Shown here piece after piece: positions 62,815-64,000 of a stretch of 64,000 nt of DNA. The DNA is from Deltaproteobacteria bacterium. GTDB lineage: Bacteria > Desulfobacterota > Dissulfuribacteria > Dissulfuribacterales > QOAL01. The translations under genes and the position numbers were made by a program. The notes beneath the pieces are model-generated. The model was not told the origin of the DNA. It made no database searches and saw nothing but the letters and a program-made list of their open reading frames with translations. Positions within the stretch are counted from its first letter, which is position 1; every line of letters begins with the position of its first letter. The stretch is taken from assembly GCA_026986785.1 (NCBI GenBank), contig JALSNW010000049.1:1-64000 (forward strand), written 5' to 3'.

Positions 62815-63276
62815 ATGGGCAAAACCCCTAACAAAATAATCTGTCAAAATCGTAAGGCCAGACACGAATACCACATAGAAGACACCTACGAAGCTGGCAT
62901 GGTACTTCTTGGGCCCGAAGTGAAGTCCATAAGAGAAGGCCGAATAAACCTCAAAGACGGCTATGTGGAGATAAAAGACAACGAGGCCTGGCTCCAAAAC
63001 GTGCACATATCACCATATAGTTTTGCCACAAACACAAGTAGACTCGATCCATTGAGACCAAGAAAGCTGCTCCTCCACAAACGTCAGATAAAAAAATTGA
63101 CTGGAAAGATAAAAGAAAGGGGCTATACCCTCATCCCTTTGAAGGTCTATTTCTCGAATGGAAAGGCAAAGGTAGAGATAGCCCTAGCAAAGGGTAAGAA
63201 GATATATGACAAACGGGAGGCCCTTAAGCGAAAGACAATGGACAGGGAATTTGAGAAGAGGTTCAAGATAAGATGA
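62815..63276 (+). CDS. smpB: SsrA-binding protein SmpB
   Basis: This 153-residue protein carries tmRNA to stalled ribosomes. Blocks: [106 protein letters not shown] and the basic tail [10 protein letters not shown]. Length is standard. tmRNA itself is not next to it in the window. Its stop is inside the terminator of the neighbouring porin. Confidence 0.97.
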   Translation: MGKTPNKIICQNRKARHEYHIEDTYEAGMVLLGPEVKSIREGRINLKDGYVEIKDNEAWLQNVHISPYSFATNTSRLDPLRPRKLLLHKRQIKKLTGKIKERGYTLIPLKVYFSNGKAKVEIALAKGKKIYDKREALKRKTMDREFEKRFKIR

Positions 63277-63299
63277 AAAAAGGGGGCCTGTGCCCCCTT
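63276..63299 (-). terminator. Rho-independent terminator of the porin gene
   Basis: Stem AAGGGGGC / GCCCCCTT (8 bp). On the minus strand the T6 tail follows, and it ends at the smpB stop codon. Confidence 0.85.
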
Positions 63300-63329
63300 G
63301 GATATCTCTTGATAGATCGGTCCTTTCGA

Positions 63330-64000
63330 TTAAAAATCCAACTGACTTCTTATCCCCCATATATAGATGTCGTCACGCTGGGAATCGCCACCAGCATTCC
63401 CTATCCATTGGAAATCAGCACTCAATGCAAAATACTGGTTCATCATAAGTCTGTAATAGGCCTCTACATAATTTTCATTGCTGGTATGGTCGTTTTCATC
63501 TTCATAGTCGTCTGTCAGCAAGGTCTGCCCATAACCAACAGCAAAGGCATCACCTCCGCGGTTCCAAAGGCCTCCATCCAGTTCAAAACCAACTGACCAG
63601 GTACGGTCGAATGGAATCATCTCCCATGTTTTTTCATCTTTGTTCCAGACTGCTCTGTCATCTGTCAAAGTCTGGCTGTAACGGGCAAAACCCTTTACTC
63701 CTTCTATGAGCTCTTGATCAAAAGACAGCCCCCAGCCCGTAAGGGAATTATCCGCAAGCTTGTCTGCCTCTTCATGTCCGATTCCACTTACCCTGGAAAG
63801 GTCTTTGTTCTTGAGATATCCCCTCTCGTCTACCCAACCATAGAACCTGTAGTTGCCATTCCTGCCAAGGAGATTTGGCATGACATTCATCTGACCTACG
63901 ATCATCCCATCATCAAACACATTGTGCCATACAGTATCCTCGCCATGGGCAGATACGCTTGCACCAATGACCTTGAACTCGAGAAGGTCTACAGGACGCG
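63330..64000 (-). CDS. OprB-like carbohydrate-selective porin, C-terminal part (runs off right edge)
   Basis: The reverse strand is open from the edge at 64000 to the stop at 63330, so at least 223 residues are visible. Amphipathic alternation and aromatic girdles typify an outer-membrane barrel: YRFYGWVDERGYL, GWGLSFDQELIEGVKGFARYSQ, WSVGFELDGGLW, GDAFAVGYGQTLL, ENYVEAYYRLMMNQYFALSADFQWIGNAGGD, and the final strand IYIWGIRSQLDF ending in Phe, as needed for BAM-dependent insertion. It resembles OprB porins. Substrate is unknown. The N-terminus with the signal peptide and S-layer-like region is outside the window. Confidence 0.85.
   Translation of the reverse strand, partial: RPVDLLEFKVIGASVSAHGEDTVWHNVFDDGMIVGQMNVMPNLLGRNGNYRFYGWVDERGYLKNKDLSRVSGIGHEEADKLADNSLTGWGLSFDQELIEGVKGFARYSQTLTDDRAVWNKDEKTWEMIPFDRTWSVGFELDGGLWNRGGDAFAVGYGQTLLTDDYEDENDHTSNENYVEAYYRLMMNQYFALSADFQWIGNAGGDSQRDDIYIWGIRSQLDF

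Overview
The window looks like chromosomal DNA of an anaerobic or microaerophilic Desulfobacterota-type (former Deltaproteobacteria) bacterium. The reasons are the CarD-type regulator, a B12-dependent ribonucleotide reductase, a TIGR03960-type radical SAM protein, a DsrE-family protein, endonuclease Q, TrmFO and MtaB, moderate G+C and many lipoproteins. This placement is inferred from gene content; no rRNA is present. Nearly everything is dense single-copy core gene content with short gaps and many stop/start overlaps.

Layout. Bases 1-1990 are the edge of an accessory island: a truncated SNF2 helicase, an orphan HicB-like antitoxin and a RadC relic lie against the 3' end of a tRNA-Arg gene. 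2.1-12 kb holds a rhomboid protease and the leftward run yhaO-yhaN-bioA-bioB-chrA. 12-20.7 kb has YihY, the divergent pair rpsU / rpoD with clear promoters, a DUF1015 protein, a penicillin-binding protein, a glycine-zipper lipoprotein, CarD and an RluD-type pseudouridine synthase. 20.7-38.4 kb has nrdJ-DUF2141-comEC, cysS, an RlmD-type methyltransferase, a tightly overlapping lipoprotein-pcm-yqaA-LOG run, an RNase II/R enzyme, hisB and methyltransferase-ilvD-dsrE. 38.9-47.2 kb has cfa, a cobalamin-riboswitch-controlled pterin methyltransferase plus Na+/solute symporter operon, mscS-coaE, a phosphoribosyltransferase and trmFO. 47.4-50.6 kb is a compact five-gene operon of exported proteins, three of them FlgO-domain paralogues, with no flagellar gene nearby. 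50.7-60.9 kb has an aminotransferase, endonuclease Q, a large radical SAM protein, a HAD phosphatase and the run NIL-ferredoxin / mnmA / mtaB (tRNA thiolation and methylthiolation). 61-64 kb has a decayed IS110-family element, a pyruvate kinase C-domain protein, smpB and the edge of an OprB-like porin.

The observations most worth following are: (1) an interspersed, terminal-inverted-repeat element of about 170-190 bp present in at least four copies, one of them split by the IS110 relic; (2) the FlgO-paralogue operon; (3) the B12 riboswitch in front of a pterin-binding methyltransferase and PutP-like symporter; (4) genes whose conserved N-termini have no ATG/GTG/TTG start and seem to begin at CTG, two of them overlapping the TGA of the upstream gene; (5) an MnmA with a CxxC+C pattern directly coupled to a 2[4Fe-4S] ferredoxin with a NIL domain. 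All translations and structures were read by eye; no database search was run.
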